From positions 704,490-762,479 of the forward strand of contig JH720309.1 in assembly GCA_000231825.2 (NCBI GenBank): 57,990 nucleotides of DNA, written 5' to 3'. Under the pieces are notes generated by a model, which was given only the letters and a program-made list of their open reading frames with translations, was not told where the DNA came from and made no database searches. The position numbers were made by a program, and so were the translations under genes. Positions 25,759-38,500 of this stretch are shown here, piece after piece; the first letter of the stretch is position 1; each line of letters begins with the position of its first letter. This stretch comes from Tetrahymena elliotti 4EA (lineage: Eukaryota > Ciliophora > Oligohymenophorea > Hymenostomatida > Tetrahymenidae).

Positions 25759-28700
25759 TCATACACTTTACTAATCTTTTACTTCTTCAACAAAATTGAA
25801 GGGGAAATATCCAATTTTATTTTTACACATTCCAATCCACCACCCATTCTTAGTTTGCTTAAGAACTTGGATCTTTTCTCCTTATTTAAAACTTAGATGG
25901 CCATCCTTTTTGGAAAAGAAATAAAATTAATATAATTGGAATATTTAAAAATAGTATTTACTTATTAAGCAATGAATTCTTCTTTAGAAACTACAATTAA
26001 ATGTTAACCTTTATCGTTATTAGCAGGTATTTAAGATTTTTATTCACTATTTTAACATGGTTTTAGTTTATCCAATTAATTAACTGATTGCTCTATATTA
26101 TTATTACTATTGTTGTTGTTGTTATTGTTAGGACATCTGTTCTCTTTATCTTTAAGATCTATTGGAGGCTTTTTACTATTATTGTTGGTGTTCTATGCAT
26201 TTAATTTTTAGAGATTTTTATCATCATTAAGTTATTTAGATTCATTATTTTTGATATTAGATGGTTATTTAGAATAATTAATATTTTTGGTTTATAGAAT
26301 TTTTGTTGTCAAACTTTAACATCTATTTTCATTTTCACTATCACTAAAACTGCTATTGAAGCTTTTAACTTAGGGTATTTTATTGATTAAATTATCTTCT
26401 AAAGGTTTTTTTGTTTGGTCATCTTTTTTAACTTGATTAAAAATTCCTGCTTTTTCAGAATCTTCTGCAATTTCAAAATCTGTAATTGATTATTGCTAAT
26501 TTAAAATGTTTTTATTTTAAATAGGAACTGCAGCACTTTACTCAAGTAATTATGAGTTAAATGCAGTATTTTAAAATATTGAATCATTAATATGATCTTC
26601 TAAATTCTATTTGAATTTACTATACTCAAATGATCCCAAAGAACTGTTTCTTCCTCTATTTCTACTAATTTCTTTGTTAATTGGTAATTACTCTATTTTC
26701 TATTGCTATTATTACTATTATGGTTAATTGCTATTTTCATCATTTTATTTCTTAGATGAACTTGCTTCAAAATCAAAAGTGAGCGTTTCATTATTTAACA
26801 AATTACCATCATTCTTCTATTAAAATGTTTCATTAAATTCAAAAGCTATTTTTTTAATTAAAAATTATTTTTATTAATAACATTCTATTAAAATCCCAAT
26901 AAAAAAATTTACTCTTTTCAGATAACTTTCTTTCTGTCATTTTTTGTTAATCTTCTTCTTACTTGTTTTCATACTGCTCAGAATTCTTTAGTTCATTTCT
27001 AATTTGGATTTTCTCATCTTAGCTTTTAATTATAGATGCAAGAGGCCTTGCTTGACTTCCTCCTTCTTAATTATTTTATAAATTACTGTATGATTAAGAT
27101 CTCTGTTAAACAGGATTTTTATTAAATTAGCTCTAATTATCTAAATTTAATTAATTCTTATTGAATCTATTCAAAGAAGGGATGTATGTTCCTTTTTATA
27201 ATGATAAATTTTAGTAAATAGTATTTATTAAAATTAAAAACATTATCATCATTTAACAAACTTTTCAAATAAATTAACCATCGCTCATTATTTAATTCAA
27301 TAAAATATATTTTTTAATCTAAATGAGAGCAAAATAGAAAAACTATTTAGGGTAGTTTGTTTGAAATATTTATATAAAAATAATTTTTTTTTGAGGATAA
27401 AACTTAATTTTGATAATAATAAATATTGAATATACTATTTTACCTTAATCTTCTTAATCTTATTCTGTGAATTGGGTAGAAAAAATTTTATTTTATGCAA
27501 TTTATTAATTATTTTAGTTTTATGAAACGTTTTCTTTATTTTTATTTAAGTTAGGAGAAATTTTAGAATTTTAAAGTTAGGTTTCTTAACTATTTTGATT
27601 ATCTTTTATTAAAGTTTTGTTTGTTTGATCTTTTTAATTAGCAAGTTTATTAGAATCTATTTTATTAATTTATGCTTTTTAATTGAATATTTTTTTAGGT
27701 TATCTAGTTTAAGTGGAGATATTATTTTCTCTTATGCTTTTATCTGCAGAAGTTGTGTTTGATTTTTGAGGTATTTAATTTAAGTGATTATTAACTTATT
27801 TAGGTAAATTCTTATTGGAAATTATTAATTTAGAAGAATATGTGATTTTTAACTCATTAATTATTTAAGACAACGAATTAATATATTTGTCAAATTATCT
27901 CAGCATCAAATTTTTAAAATTATCTTGTTATTTTTATTAAAATATTTTATTAGAAATTAATTGTTTATTTTAAATGTAAAGTTTACTTTCTGCTTCCATT
28001 TTTTCTTCAAAAGAGAAACTGTTGTTTTAGTCTAGATCCTTTATTTGATTATAAATAGATTAATTTTTTTTAAGTAAAAATGAATAGACTTTACATAATT
28101 ATTTTAGCAAATAGAATCTCTTTGTTCTAATAAGAATAAAATAGAATTTTTTAAATGCATTTTTGTGTCTGCAAGCTCTTAGTCTTTTAAAATTAAATCT
28201 TTTTCAAACTTTTTGCAAACTTATTTTTCATTTTGATATAATTGTTAAATGTTTTTAAATTTTTAAATTTAATCAGAAAATTTTATAAGCTCCATTTGAT
28301 AATTGTGTTTGCTAACAGAAATGCTTTGTTGAAGTTGCTCGTTTTAGTTTTCCAGATTTACACATTCTTTTTTATAGTCGTTAAGTTCGTTTATCAAATT
28401 TTTGATAAGATCTTTTAATTAAAAAAATCGTTAAAATTTATTAACGAATTAATTTTTCAAAAAAAAGCAAAGTAAAAAATGAATGAAATAAATTATGTTT
28501 TTGTTTACCTTTTAATTAAATGTTTTCATCTCTCCAATTTTAATATTGTTCTTCTTTATTTAAAATGTTTTCAATAATATCAAATTATAGTTTGTTATTA
28601 TATAAACTTAAATCGTCGTTAGTAGAATTTTGTTGAAATAATACTTGCTTGTTTTTATCCATAGATTTTTCTTTTTCGTTATAATGATTATTATAGGATA

Positions 28701-29520
28701 TATTATAATCTTCTTTATCGTTACTAAATTAATTAATGTTCTAACTAGTAGATCTAACTAGTCTGTTTTATCTTTAATTTTATTATTGTTGTTGTTATTA
28801 CTAGCTCTTATTATTCTTACACACAGAATTGCTTCTTTGTTGTTTCTTGTCTGCTGTTTAAAATGAATTTTTAGTATTTTTTGACTGCATTTAACTATTT
28901 TCTGAATTTTATGATATTTATTAGCCATCTATTTTAGAGTAGCAATTATTTCTTCCTTGTTTACCACTTTACTATAAACATTAAATGGATTAACCAGCTG
29001 CTTAAGATATTTTTTTCTAAGAATTTTTTTGAGAATTCTAAGAAATTTATTTAAATACATGCATCCTCTCTTCTTCAGAGCCTGAAACCATTTTATTTTA
29101 ATTATAGCTATTGTAAAAATGTTCATCTAATGACTTTTAATGATAAGGAGGTATTATTTTATGAGATTGTCTTAATAAATGCTAGCTACGATAGCACTAA
29201 CCAACTTCAAATTCGTCTTCTATGCTTGATTATTAGTAATCATTCATTGTGCTTTATTGTTATTATTCTGTGAATTAACATTAACTCAAAGTATTCTGTC
29301 TAGATCCCTAACTTTTTATACTATTTACGCTATTATTTTTTCCCATTTTTACATTTTATATAACATCTCTCTACAAGATATCTGGTTTTTTCTACCAACT
29401 TTTCTTTGGGGTAGTCTTCGTATGACCATTATTACTTGCTGACCCAGAAATAAATGAAAAAGCTCCAGGAATTAAATTGGGTTTAGAGTGTAAAGCTTAA
29501 TATGATGATTGTGCTTACAT
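25759..29520 (-). CDS. Gln/Asn-rich coiled-coil protein with C-terminal SH3 domain, 1077 aa
   Basis: Exons: 29520-28509, 28411-28095, 28038-27444, 27191-26913, 26845-25962, 25905-25759. The joins keep frame. It starts MQAQSSYQALHSKPN. The middle (exons 2-3) is rich in Gln, Lys, Glu and Leu with coiled-coil character (ELNDYKKECVNLENQNEQLQ). The last ~55 residues form an SH3 fold split by the last intron: HLIVVSKEEFIAQQ, then LSFKQGEKIQVLKQ, GWWIGMC, and GYFPFNFVEEV in place of the usual G.FP.NYV. The conserved Trp pair and Pro are present, so binding of proline-rich peptides is plausible. This suggests a scaffold or cytoskeleton-linked role; that is inference. The 252-nt intron 27443-27192 could hide a small exon. 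A standard-code frame at 28929-29126 lies in the wrong register and is a shadow. Confidence 0.8.
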
Positions 29521-30174
29521 TTCCTTTTACTTAAATTAATAGTTATTAAAGAATTTGTTGTTTTATATATATAATTGTTATTTTAATTTCTTAATTCATA
29601 ATATTAAGGATCTTGAAATCAACAAGCAATACAATATCCAATTTTAAGAAATTTTCATTCGGATAGATCTTCATAATCAAATAAATATGATTTTATAATA
29701 ACGTTTTTGCATTTTATTTTCAAACATTAAAAAAATTTTAACACAATTTATGCTTAAATATTTTACTCTTTGTCCAAAAAAAAATTTTGGTTTTTAAATT
29801 AATTATTTAGTTTTAATTTTACTGAAATTTTATTTGAAAGAGTTAACCAAATTTTCATACTAACTATTAATTAATTCATATTAAATTTAAGGACTAAAAA
29901 ATTTAAAAAAAGAAATAAATGTTGAAATAAAATATAGAACACTTTACAGATTTAAGTGAAGTACTTTAATTTATTTAAATAGACAAATATATTATAATAT
30001 TTATATGCTAAAAGCTATTTAGCTATTATTTAACTTATGACTAAAATCTCCATATTGATTTCAGGTAAATTATTAATTTTTCTTTAAAATAATTAAATCT
30101 AAATAAAAACTTTAATTTTTTAGAAAGTGAGAAAAATATTTTAATATTAATTAAATGATCTTAATTAACAACCA
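29521..30174. other. AT-rich spacer
   Basis: Upstream flank of the SH3-domain gene, ending where array 3 begins. No recognised feature. Confidence 0.45.
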
Positions 30175-32890
30175 CTTTTATTTATGAGCAACTAGCTATT
30201 TTGATTTCTTTATTCTATATTCATTTTTAAAATTCTTTAAAAGTTGCAATAATATTGGTGATTAAAGAGCATAAGGATTGGGATCTAGCTTAGCATAGTG
30301 CTCTAATCTCTAAACTTTGACTCTTTAATTACAGTAAAAATAGAGTTTCAAAATGAATTATGCAGTTTTGAATGAATCAGGAAATAAATTAAGACTTTAA
30401 TTTATGAGCGACTGACTAATCTTTGTTGGCTTACTTGATATTTATTCACTTCGGTTCATCATTTGCTCATTCATGGATTCTTATTTGCCTTTTTCAGTTT
30501 TGCTTCAAATTTTTTTGTCTTTCTCTTTTTTTAAAGTATTTATTTATTCAATATTTATTTTTATAATTCTTTAAAAGCTCCAATAATATTGGGGATTAAT
30601 GGATATAAGGATTGGGATGTAGCTTAGCATAGTGCTCTAATATCTAAACTGCGACTCTTAACCTATTGTAAAAATAGTGTTTCAATATAAATTATGCATT
30701 TTGGAATGTTATTAATTCAGATTTTTATGTTTTTCTGATTATTTTTTAAAAGTTACAATAATATTGGTGATTAAGGGATATAAAGATTAGGATCTGGCTT
30801 ATCATTGTGCTATAATCTCTAAACTTTGGCTCTTTACTTAGGGTAAAATAATACTTCAATTTATTTTACTTTTTTGAATGAATGAATGAAGGAATAAATC
30901 AATAATTTATTTATGATACAACAGACTCATTTTAGCTATATACTTGATATATATTTATCTTGGTTGCTCATTTTCTCATTCATTGATTGTTATTTGTTGT
31001 TTTCAGATCTACTTCAAAGTTTTATGATTTTCTCACTCTTTTCTCATTTGTTTATTTAATAATTCTTTTCATAACCAAAAAAAGTAAAAATAAAATAGGT
31101 AGTTAAGGAGCATATGGATTAGGATTTGGTTTAACATTGCTCTCTAATCTCTAAACTTTGACTCTTGACCTAGGGTAAAAATAGTGTTTTAAAATTAGTT
31201 ATACATTTTTGAATAAATCAATAATGGAATAAATCAAGACTTCATTCAATTTATCAGCTACTGACTAATTTTCGTTGGTTTATTTAATATTTTTTCAACC
31301 CTGTTGCTAATTTGCTCATTCATAATTTTCAGATTAAATTCACATTTTTATGTTTTTCTATTCTTTAAAATACATCTTTATTCAATATTTATTTTTATCA
31401 TTCTTTAAAAGTGGAAATATTATCGAAGATTAAGGCGCATAAGGATTAGGATCTTGCTTAGCATAGTGCTCTAATCTCTAAACTTTGACTCTTGACTTAA
31501 AGTAAAAATAGCGTTTCAATATTAATGATGTAATTTTGAATCAATTATGACTTTAATTCATAAGCGACTACTGACTGACTTATTTTGGTTAGTTTATATG
31601 AAATTTGTTCACCTCGGTTCATCATTTGCTCATTAATTGATTCTTATTTGTTGATTTCAGATTAACTTCAAATTTTTATGTTTTTCTTTTAAGTATTTTT
31701 TTTTCATTATTTTTATAAAAATCATTAAAAGTGAGAACAATATTTGTGATTAAGGGGCATAAGGATTAGCTTGTGGCTTAGCATAGTGCTCTAATCTCTA
31801 AACTGTGACTTTTTACCTATTGTAAAAATAGTTTTTTAATATTAATTATGCATTTTTATATAAATGAATGATGGAATAAATAAAGAATTTAATTTATGAG
31901 CTACTAACTAATTTTGGTAGGTTTATTTCATATTTGTTCATCTCGGTTGCTAATTTGCTCATTCATAATTTTCAAATTAAATTCATATTTTTATGTTTTT
32001 CTTATTCTTTAAATGTTTGTTTATTCAATATTTATTTTTATAATTCTTTAAAAGTAATAATAAATTTAGCGATTAAGGGATATAAGTATTAGGATCTAGC
32101 TTAGCATAGTGCCCTAATCTCTAAACTATACTTCTTGACTTACGGTAAAAATAGAGTTTTAATATTAATTATGTATTTTTGAATCAATTTGTTAATAAAT
32201 AAATACTTTAATTGATGATAACACACTAACTTTGGTTGGTTTTTGTTGCTCATTCATAATTTCTTATTTGATGTTTTTATGATTAATAAAAAGTTATAAT
32301 AATATTGGTGGATAAGGAGCATGTGGATTAGGATCTGGTTTATTATAGTGCTATAATCTCTAAATTATGGCTCTTCACCTTGAGTAAAAATATCGTTTCA
32401 ATATTTATTATGCATTTTTTAAAGAATGAAGGAATAAATTAAGACTTTAATTTATAAACTACTATTTTGGTTGGTTTAAGATATTTTTACAGCTTGATTC
32501 ATTTACTCACATTTGCTCATTCAAAATTTTCAAATTAAATACACATTTTTATGTTTTTCTCAATCTTTTAAATATTTCTTTATTCAATATTTTTATTTTA
32601 ATTATTCTTTAAAAGTTACAATAATATTGGTGATTCAGGGGTATAGGGATTAGGATCTTGCTTAGCAGAGTACTCTAATCTCAAAACTTTGATTCTTGGC
32701 CTACAGTAAAAACATTATTTCAATATTTGTTGATTGCTCATTTGCTCATTCAAATCTTCTTATTTATTAATTTCAGATTTAATTCAAATTTTTATGTTTT
32801 TCTCATTCTTTTATATAAATCCTCATTCAATATTTATTTTTATAATTCTTGAAAAGTAACATTGGAATTGATATAATGGGAGCATAAAGA
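30175..32890 (-). repeat. Tandem repeat array 3, inverted relative to arrays 1 and 2 (about 10 units)
   Basis: The same repeat as at 1-1960 and 12735-14690, but reverse-complemented. The marker AATAATATTGGTGATTAAGG recurs near 30243, 30574, 30752, 31090, 31405, 31735, 32045, 32288, 32620 and 32860, mostly 240-335 bp apart. It is followed in each unit by a core containing TAGCATAGTGCTCTAATCTC and AACTTTGACTCTT. Copies here look more similar to one another than in the other arrays, including a shared GAATGAATGAA tract and a TTGCTCATTCAT segment. No frame is conserved. Confidence 0.85.
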
Positions 32891-33554
32891 ATATCACAAA
32901 AGCTTAGAAAAACAAAAAGATTAGTTATATTAAAATTTATGTATTGAAATAATTAATATTTTTATTGAAAGGCAAAAAATTACTTGCTTTTAAATAATTT
33001 AATGGTTATCATGAATTATATAATTAATTTATTAAAATTATTTTATGATAAAACTATTGTTCATTCAAATAAAAATAAATTATTATTAAAATTAGATGAT
33101 GTAAAAAATTTGAAAGAAAAATAATTACCATGGTTTTTTTATTATATTTTCTTAAAATTTCATTACATAATAATCATCATAAATTCAAAATCTAATCAAC
33201 TTGAACAAATTTAATTTATAAAAATTGTTGGTTGAAGTCTACAAATTAGGGTTATATAAAAATTTTACTTATTTATGACTAAAAAAATACAATTGAAAAA
33301 TGAAAAAACATAGCCAATGTATTGCCTGAATGAGTCAGTTGAAAACGCTTATTATTTGTATAAATTGAAGTATATAGTATTAAAATATAATGAATTTGAA
33401 AGATATTGGTATATCTAATATTAATAATAATCTTTGAAGAAACATAATAAGCATACAAAATATATTTATTTTAAGAATAAAAGTAGTCGAAAAAGAGATT
33501 CTCCATTTTTTTCAATTATGTCTTAAAATTTATTTTGAGTGAGCTTAATCATTT
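32891..33554. other. AT-rich spacer
   Basis: Sequence between array 3 and the transposase relic. The missing N-terminal part of the transposase could lie here in decayed form, but I could not recognise it. Confidence 0.4.
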
Positions 33555-33610
33555 TTCTAGATTAGAGCATTTTGATAAATCTGATCCCCATCCTTAAGCA
33601 CCCATATCAA
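33555..33610 (+). repeat. Solo partial copy of the array repeat
   Basis: The stretch from CTAGATTAGAGCATTTTG through CCTTAAGCACCCAT matches the core of the array units in the orientation of arrays 1 and 2, opposite to the neighbouring array 3. It is isolated and immediately precedes the transposase relic. Confidence 0.75.
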
Positions 33611-33689
33611 ATGAATTAAAAAATAAAAAATTAATTAAATGAACTCTTAGGGATAGATTCCATATATTATGAACTATTTCTATCAACTC

Positions 33690-34421
33690 TTATCTACCTA
33701 CATTCATGTATGGGTTGACATTAATTTTAAAGGTAAAACTTCTTCATAAATTAAAAATGAAAATTTAAATACATAAAGCTATCAATAATATCTTTTAAGA
33801 GAAATTTGGGTCATTTAACTGAAAACATTAGAATAATAAATATATTGTTATTTTAGGATGGTGAGAAAGCTCGTACAGCTGGCACTACTTAACAATTTTT
33901 TAGAGCATAATATTTAAGTAGTTAAAAACTCCCGATATTCTCCTGTCTAATATATAATAATTGAGCTTAAATGGGGAATAATCATATTTCAACAAATATA
34001 AGGTCAAAAATTTAATCTGAAGAAATAAGTAATCAAATATATTATTTGTATTAGGGATAATTAAATAAATTAATACTTAATTGATAAATGCATTAATCAT
34101 TTTAGTTTTCTAATGAAATAATCTTTTAATAAAAATGGTAAATATGGATATTCTTTTGTTTCTCTAAATGAATGGAAAAAGCACTTTATTTGGTATGATT
34201 TTTCAGATTTTTTGTTTTAAAAATTTATCATTAATTTTCAGTAAACAATAAAATTTTTGTAATATAGTAGACAAAGTATAGGCACTCTTTCATAATATGT
34301 GATAAAATTTTTGACCTGCTTTGCTTGTTTCCATCATTAAAAATAGTCCTATATTTAGTTAATCTATGTTAAATTAGAAATCATTAGAAAGAAGTAAAGC
34401 AAAAAACAATATGATCCTTGA
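33690..34421 (+). pseudogene. Decayed Tc1/mariner-type transposase fragment
   Basis: Three pieces in the right order resemble the catalytic half of a Tc1/mariner (DDE/D) transposase. Near 33705 a MYGLT..LK.K segment recalls the VWG..S..GK strand. At 33857 a frame reading DGEKARTAGTTQQF recalls the DNA..HTA..T.QFL block that carries the second Asp. From about 33908 another frame reads HNIQVVKNSRYSPVQYIIIE, recalling NIQV..WP..SPDLNPIE with the third acidic residue. NKNGKYGY near 34135 recalls the usual N.GG.T.Y end. The second and third pieces are offset by one base at a T-run near 33894-33900, and key Asp/Asn positions are changed. In the ciliate code an ATG-initiated frame spans 33858-34421 (187 codons). 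I regard it as a relic, not an active gene; no terminal inverted repeats were located. Confidence 0.5.
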
Positions 34422-35577
34422 CCCAAATATGGAATGTATTTGTTACTTTCAAATGTGTCATATCACTAAATAAAAAAATAAAATTAAAACAATCAATAAA
34501 TCAAGATTTTCAGATCATTGATTTTTTTAAAGTTTACAATGAATAAATAGAATACTTCAATACTATGGAATAAAAAATTTTATTAATTTTGATAAAAAAT
34601 TGATGAGTTGCATGAAACAACATTATTAACCATAAATTGATAGAATAAAATACAATTGTTTTAAAAATAAATGAAAAGATATACAGATAGATACTATTAA
34701 AATTTAATCTATTCACAAGTTTATACACAGAATTTTAAGAAGAAGAAATTGATAATAAATTAGAAGTTAACCTGAATCAATGAAGATGGAGTATAAAAAT
34801 TAAAAAATAATTTTAAAAAAAGCTGACTTCCTATTTGGAGACTAAAAATGGTCCTAATGTGATCATGTTGAACTCTGTATGATGTTAGTATTAGATAGTA
34901 TGTATTCTGTCCTATCTATTTTATCTTTATACCTTAATGTACTGGGTTTGAAATGTTATTTGGAACAATATTACCTCATTCTTAAATACCTTGTAAAAAA
35001 ACGTTAAATGATATGATAAAATAGAGTAGAATTGATATTTAATTATTTAGAGATAGAAGAGTTTTAAATTAAATTAGATTGATGGTAGTATGCTATTATT
35101 AAACTTAATATCTGGTCATTTTTCATATTTTAAAATTTAAATTTTCTATCCTAATTAATAAAATATATTTAAGGGTTTCAGATATTGATTATTAAATTGG
35201 TAAGCGAATCTTTTCAGATGATCTAAAAATTTGAATTACTTATTCTGATTAATTAAATAACAAGTTTTTTAAACATTTCTTATTCTTAGGGTTTAGAAAT
35301 TAATGGATAAAAATAATTTAGATGCAGGGGGAGAGAGGAATGATCACATCATTTAAATGGAAAAAAAATAGTAAAATTTTTCTAACAAGAATGTAAGGGG
35401 AAAATAAAATTATCACCTTCTATTTAAAAATGAATGGGTTTCCTCTATGACCCTCCCCCAATAATATGTTTAATGAAGTTAGATTTATTCATAGTACAGA
35501 ATGATATACAGAAAAGATAGCATATAAAGATCAACAAAAAAATTTTTTTTATAATTTTCAATAAATTTCTAAAATAA
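34422..35577. other. Intergenic region with G-rich/C-rich inverted repeat
   Basis: AT-rich DNA downstream of the GTPase gene. A plus-strand frame around 34830-35010 is open but unrecognised. Around 35328 and 35452 the segments AGGGGGAGAG and CCCTCCCCC form a short inverted repeat about 115 bp apart, striking against the AT background. Confidence 0.4.
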
Positions 35578-38500
35578 TCATTTAAAAACTGTTTTGAGAC
35601 AAGAATGGGCTCTATAGAATGATTAAATTCTTATGTGAGAAGATGAATCAAGTTATGCTAGTAAAGCTTAAAAATAATTTATAAATTTCTCTTCATCTCC
35701 TTGCAAGGAATTTAGGATATCAAGCAAATCTATTTCGCTCTCTATATTGCATTCTAAGTTATTTTTTTCTGAGCAAAAACTAAAGCTGAATTCGTTTTTC
35801 TTTTGTTTATATTCTTGTAAGTATCTAGAGGATATGAAAATTTCACAGTTGTTGAGTAACTTAATGTCATCTAGCCATTCTTAAGTAGATTTGATATGTT
35901 TATTAGATGATTCAAATTTAAAGAAATCTTATGCCTTAAAACCATTTTTAATGACAAAGGAATCTTTACTTGGGGAAAGATCAATTTATGATATTAACCT
36001 TTACTTGCACAAATATTGTTATTTCTGAGCCATAAAGTTACAATAGGTATTGAATAATATAGGAAACAAAGGTTTTCTTAAACTACTATTTGAGAATTCA
36101 TCATATTCTTTTTTACTATAGTTTTCTTTTTACATTTGTCTCACAAAAGATTAAACATCTTAATAATAGTCTTCTATTTATTTTTTTTATTCTTCCACTG
36201 GTTCTTTTGTTTTAGAAATTTAATCTATTATGGCATCATATTCATGCTTAGAATTAATTTATATATGTATCTTTTCGCCTTTTCCATCACCCTATTTAAC
36301 AAACTTATCATCAATTCTTTATACTTTGTAGTGATTAAAGTATGCTTTCAAAATAGATTAATTTGTATTTATAGATAGTTTAATTTCTTCAATCGATTTC
36401 TTCAATTCACTTAACTTAATTTCAATAAATCCAGTAAATAATTTATTAGTAATTATTTCTTTCATAATATGTTAAGAGATTTTATCCTACAATTCTACTT
36501 CAGATTTGTGTTCACTAAATTTCTGAATTTTTGATAAGGTAGATTGAATTTGAGAGAATTTATCTACTTCTAACTCTCTATAAAAATTGTAAGCCTCTGA
36601 ACATTAAGGTTAAGAATAGACTTTAAAGTAATTTTTTTCTTGTAAAAATTAAGCCTTTTAAAAATATAAAAGTCTAACATTTTTATCATTAATTAAATCT
36701 TTGAAAAACAATCCTGAAATTGTATCAAATTATTCTTTTGATGTAAAAAAATTATTTGAAATTAAATTTCCTATTAATCCTATAGCAGCTGCTACGCTAC
36801 CAATAATCCATCCTACACCAGGGATTAATAAAGCAGCTATTCCAAGCACTGCTGTGACTGTGTTAGTAGTGGTATTCACTGACATTTATTCTTTAGAAAT
36901 GTGATTCTTATCATAAGAAAAGATATCAAATCCAATGCTAGCGAGTGATGCAACTACATTTAAAGTTAATAAAACCTTATTAACATCTTTTATGGCTTTG
37001 AACGAAGATGCTAATAATTTAGCATTATAACTAAAATAAGTAAGGTATTTAAATCCTTCTCCTCCAACTCCAATGATACTATCCATAGCTTCAAAATATT
37101 ATTATATAGCTTTAGCTACTTCTTCTTAATCCTCTTCATATAAGCTATCAATGATAGCATTCTAGATATGCTGATAAGTTGTTATCTCTTTGATGACTTT
37201 TATTTATGCCAAATTTTCTACTATCTAAATGTGCTCTTTCTTATTAGCATCAATCATCTGTTCAAGGTGATAAAATAAATTCCAGAAATGGAGTTGCTTT
37301 CTGGAAAGTAAAATATTTTCTGTCAAAGATTTATTTTCAAAACTATAAGAACTCCATTAAAGTAAAAATAAAAAGTGTCTTTAAATATTATTTTTTAATT
37401 TATTTTAAGCTTTTTATTTTTCTTATTCACTTCCTATGAAATTTTTGAAATGATCATCAAACAGTTTTTGAATTTGCTATTAAACCTCATCTATTTAATT
37501 AAAATTTGAAAGCAAGCCATACTGCTTATTATCTAATTCTTCTTGAAATCTAATTTTAATTTCAATTTGATTCTATAAATCTTATTTTTAATTTATTTTT
37601 TCTTATGCTTTATCAAGTTGAATATAATTGATAAAAATTTTTTCATAACATTCAAAGTATTCGTTTGGGTTAGGAATTATATTGAAATTTTTTATTTTTG
37701 TGATCTTTAGTTGGATTTTATCTTCAAGAGATAAATCTTTTAACTCATTAATAGCACCAAATAATGAGTTGATTTGATTTTCATTTTCTTCTTTTGTCAC
37801 ATTTTTTTTTAATTTTGAAAATTTTTCAGTATTAGGAATGAATTCAAAGCTTTTTAATTCAAATTCGTTGAAATAGGGTTTTTAATTAGATCTTATTTTC
37901 ACTGTTTCTACTTAAAGGATACTCTTTTTAATATATCTAATATTTTTATCAGATACTTCGTTACTTAGATCATCATTAAATGCATCATCTTTTTTATTGA
38001 CTAAAGTTACTTCTTAATCAAACAATTCTATTAAAAAGATAAGAAGTTCTCTTATTACATTCATTGTTTCATCTTATTTATTTTAATTATCTCTCAAAAG
38101 TAGTATTTTGAATTTCAAAATATTGTTTCTTCTCAAAAAATCTGCAATTAGCTTCAAATTGTCATAGTAACTAGTCCTAGTCTCATTACCACCAAAGCCA
38201 GGGGTATCAATTAAGTTGTATTTTACATCTTTGGAAACATAAGTAAAAATTTCACATTAAGCTGTCTTAGATTGCTTTGAATTACCTCTAAGCCCATAAA
38301 TCTCTGTTATTTATTCAATTAAAGTTGACTTTCCTACTTGCGATTTTCCTAAAATAAGAATGTTTTCTTCTTTTGATTAAGCATCATTTGTTAGGACACT
38401 ACTGTTTCCAATTTCAATGATTCTTTTTATTTTTTCATCCAACTCTCTTTTTTGAGTTTTGAATAAATCTTTATATTATTCATCTAGTTATTCAATATTA

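Noticed and set aside
28929..29126. Minus-strand frame beginning MNIFTIAIIKIK
   Set aside because: Wrong register within exon 1 of the SH3-domain gene; the adjacent frame is open for 1012 nt and joins in frame to the other exons.
34534..34728. Minus-strand frame beginning MYKLVNRLNFNS
   Set aside because: AT-rich, low-information sequence in a region of decayed transposon; no support.
36136..37086. Plus-strand frames opposite the GTPase gene
   Set aside because: Antisense shadows of a continuous 1259-codon minus-strand gene.
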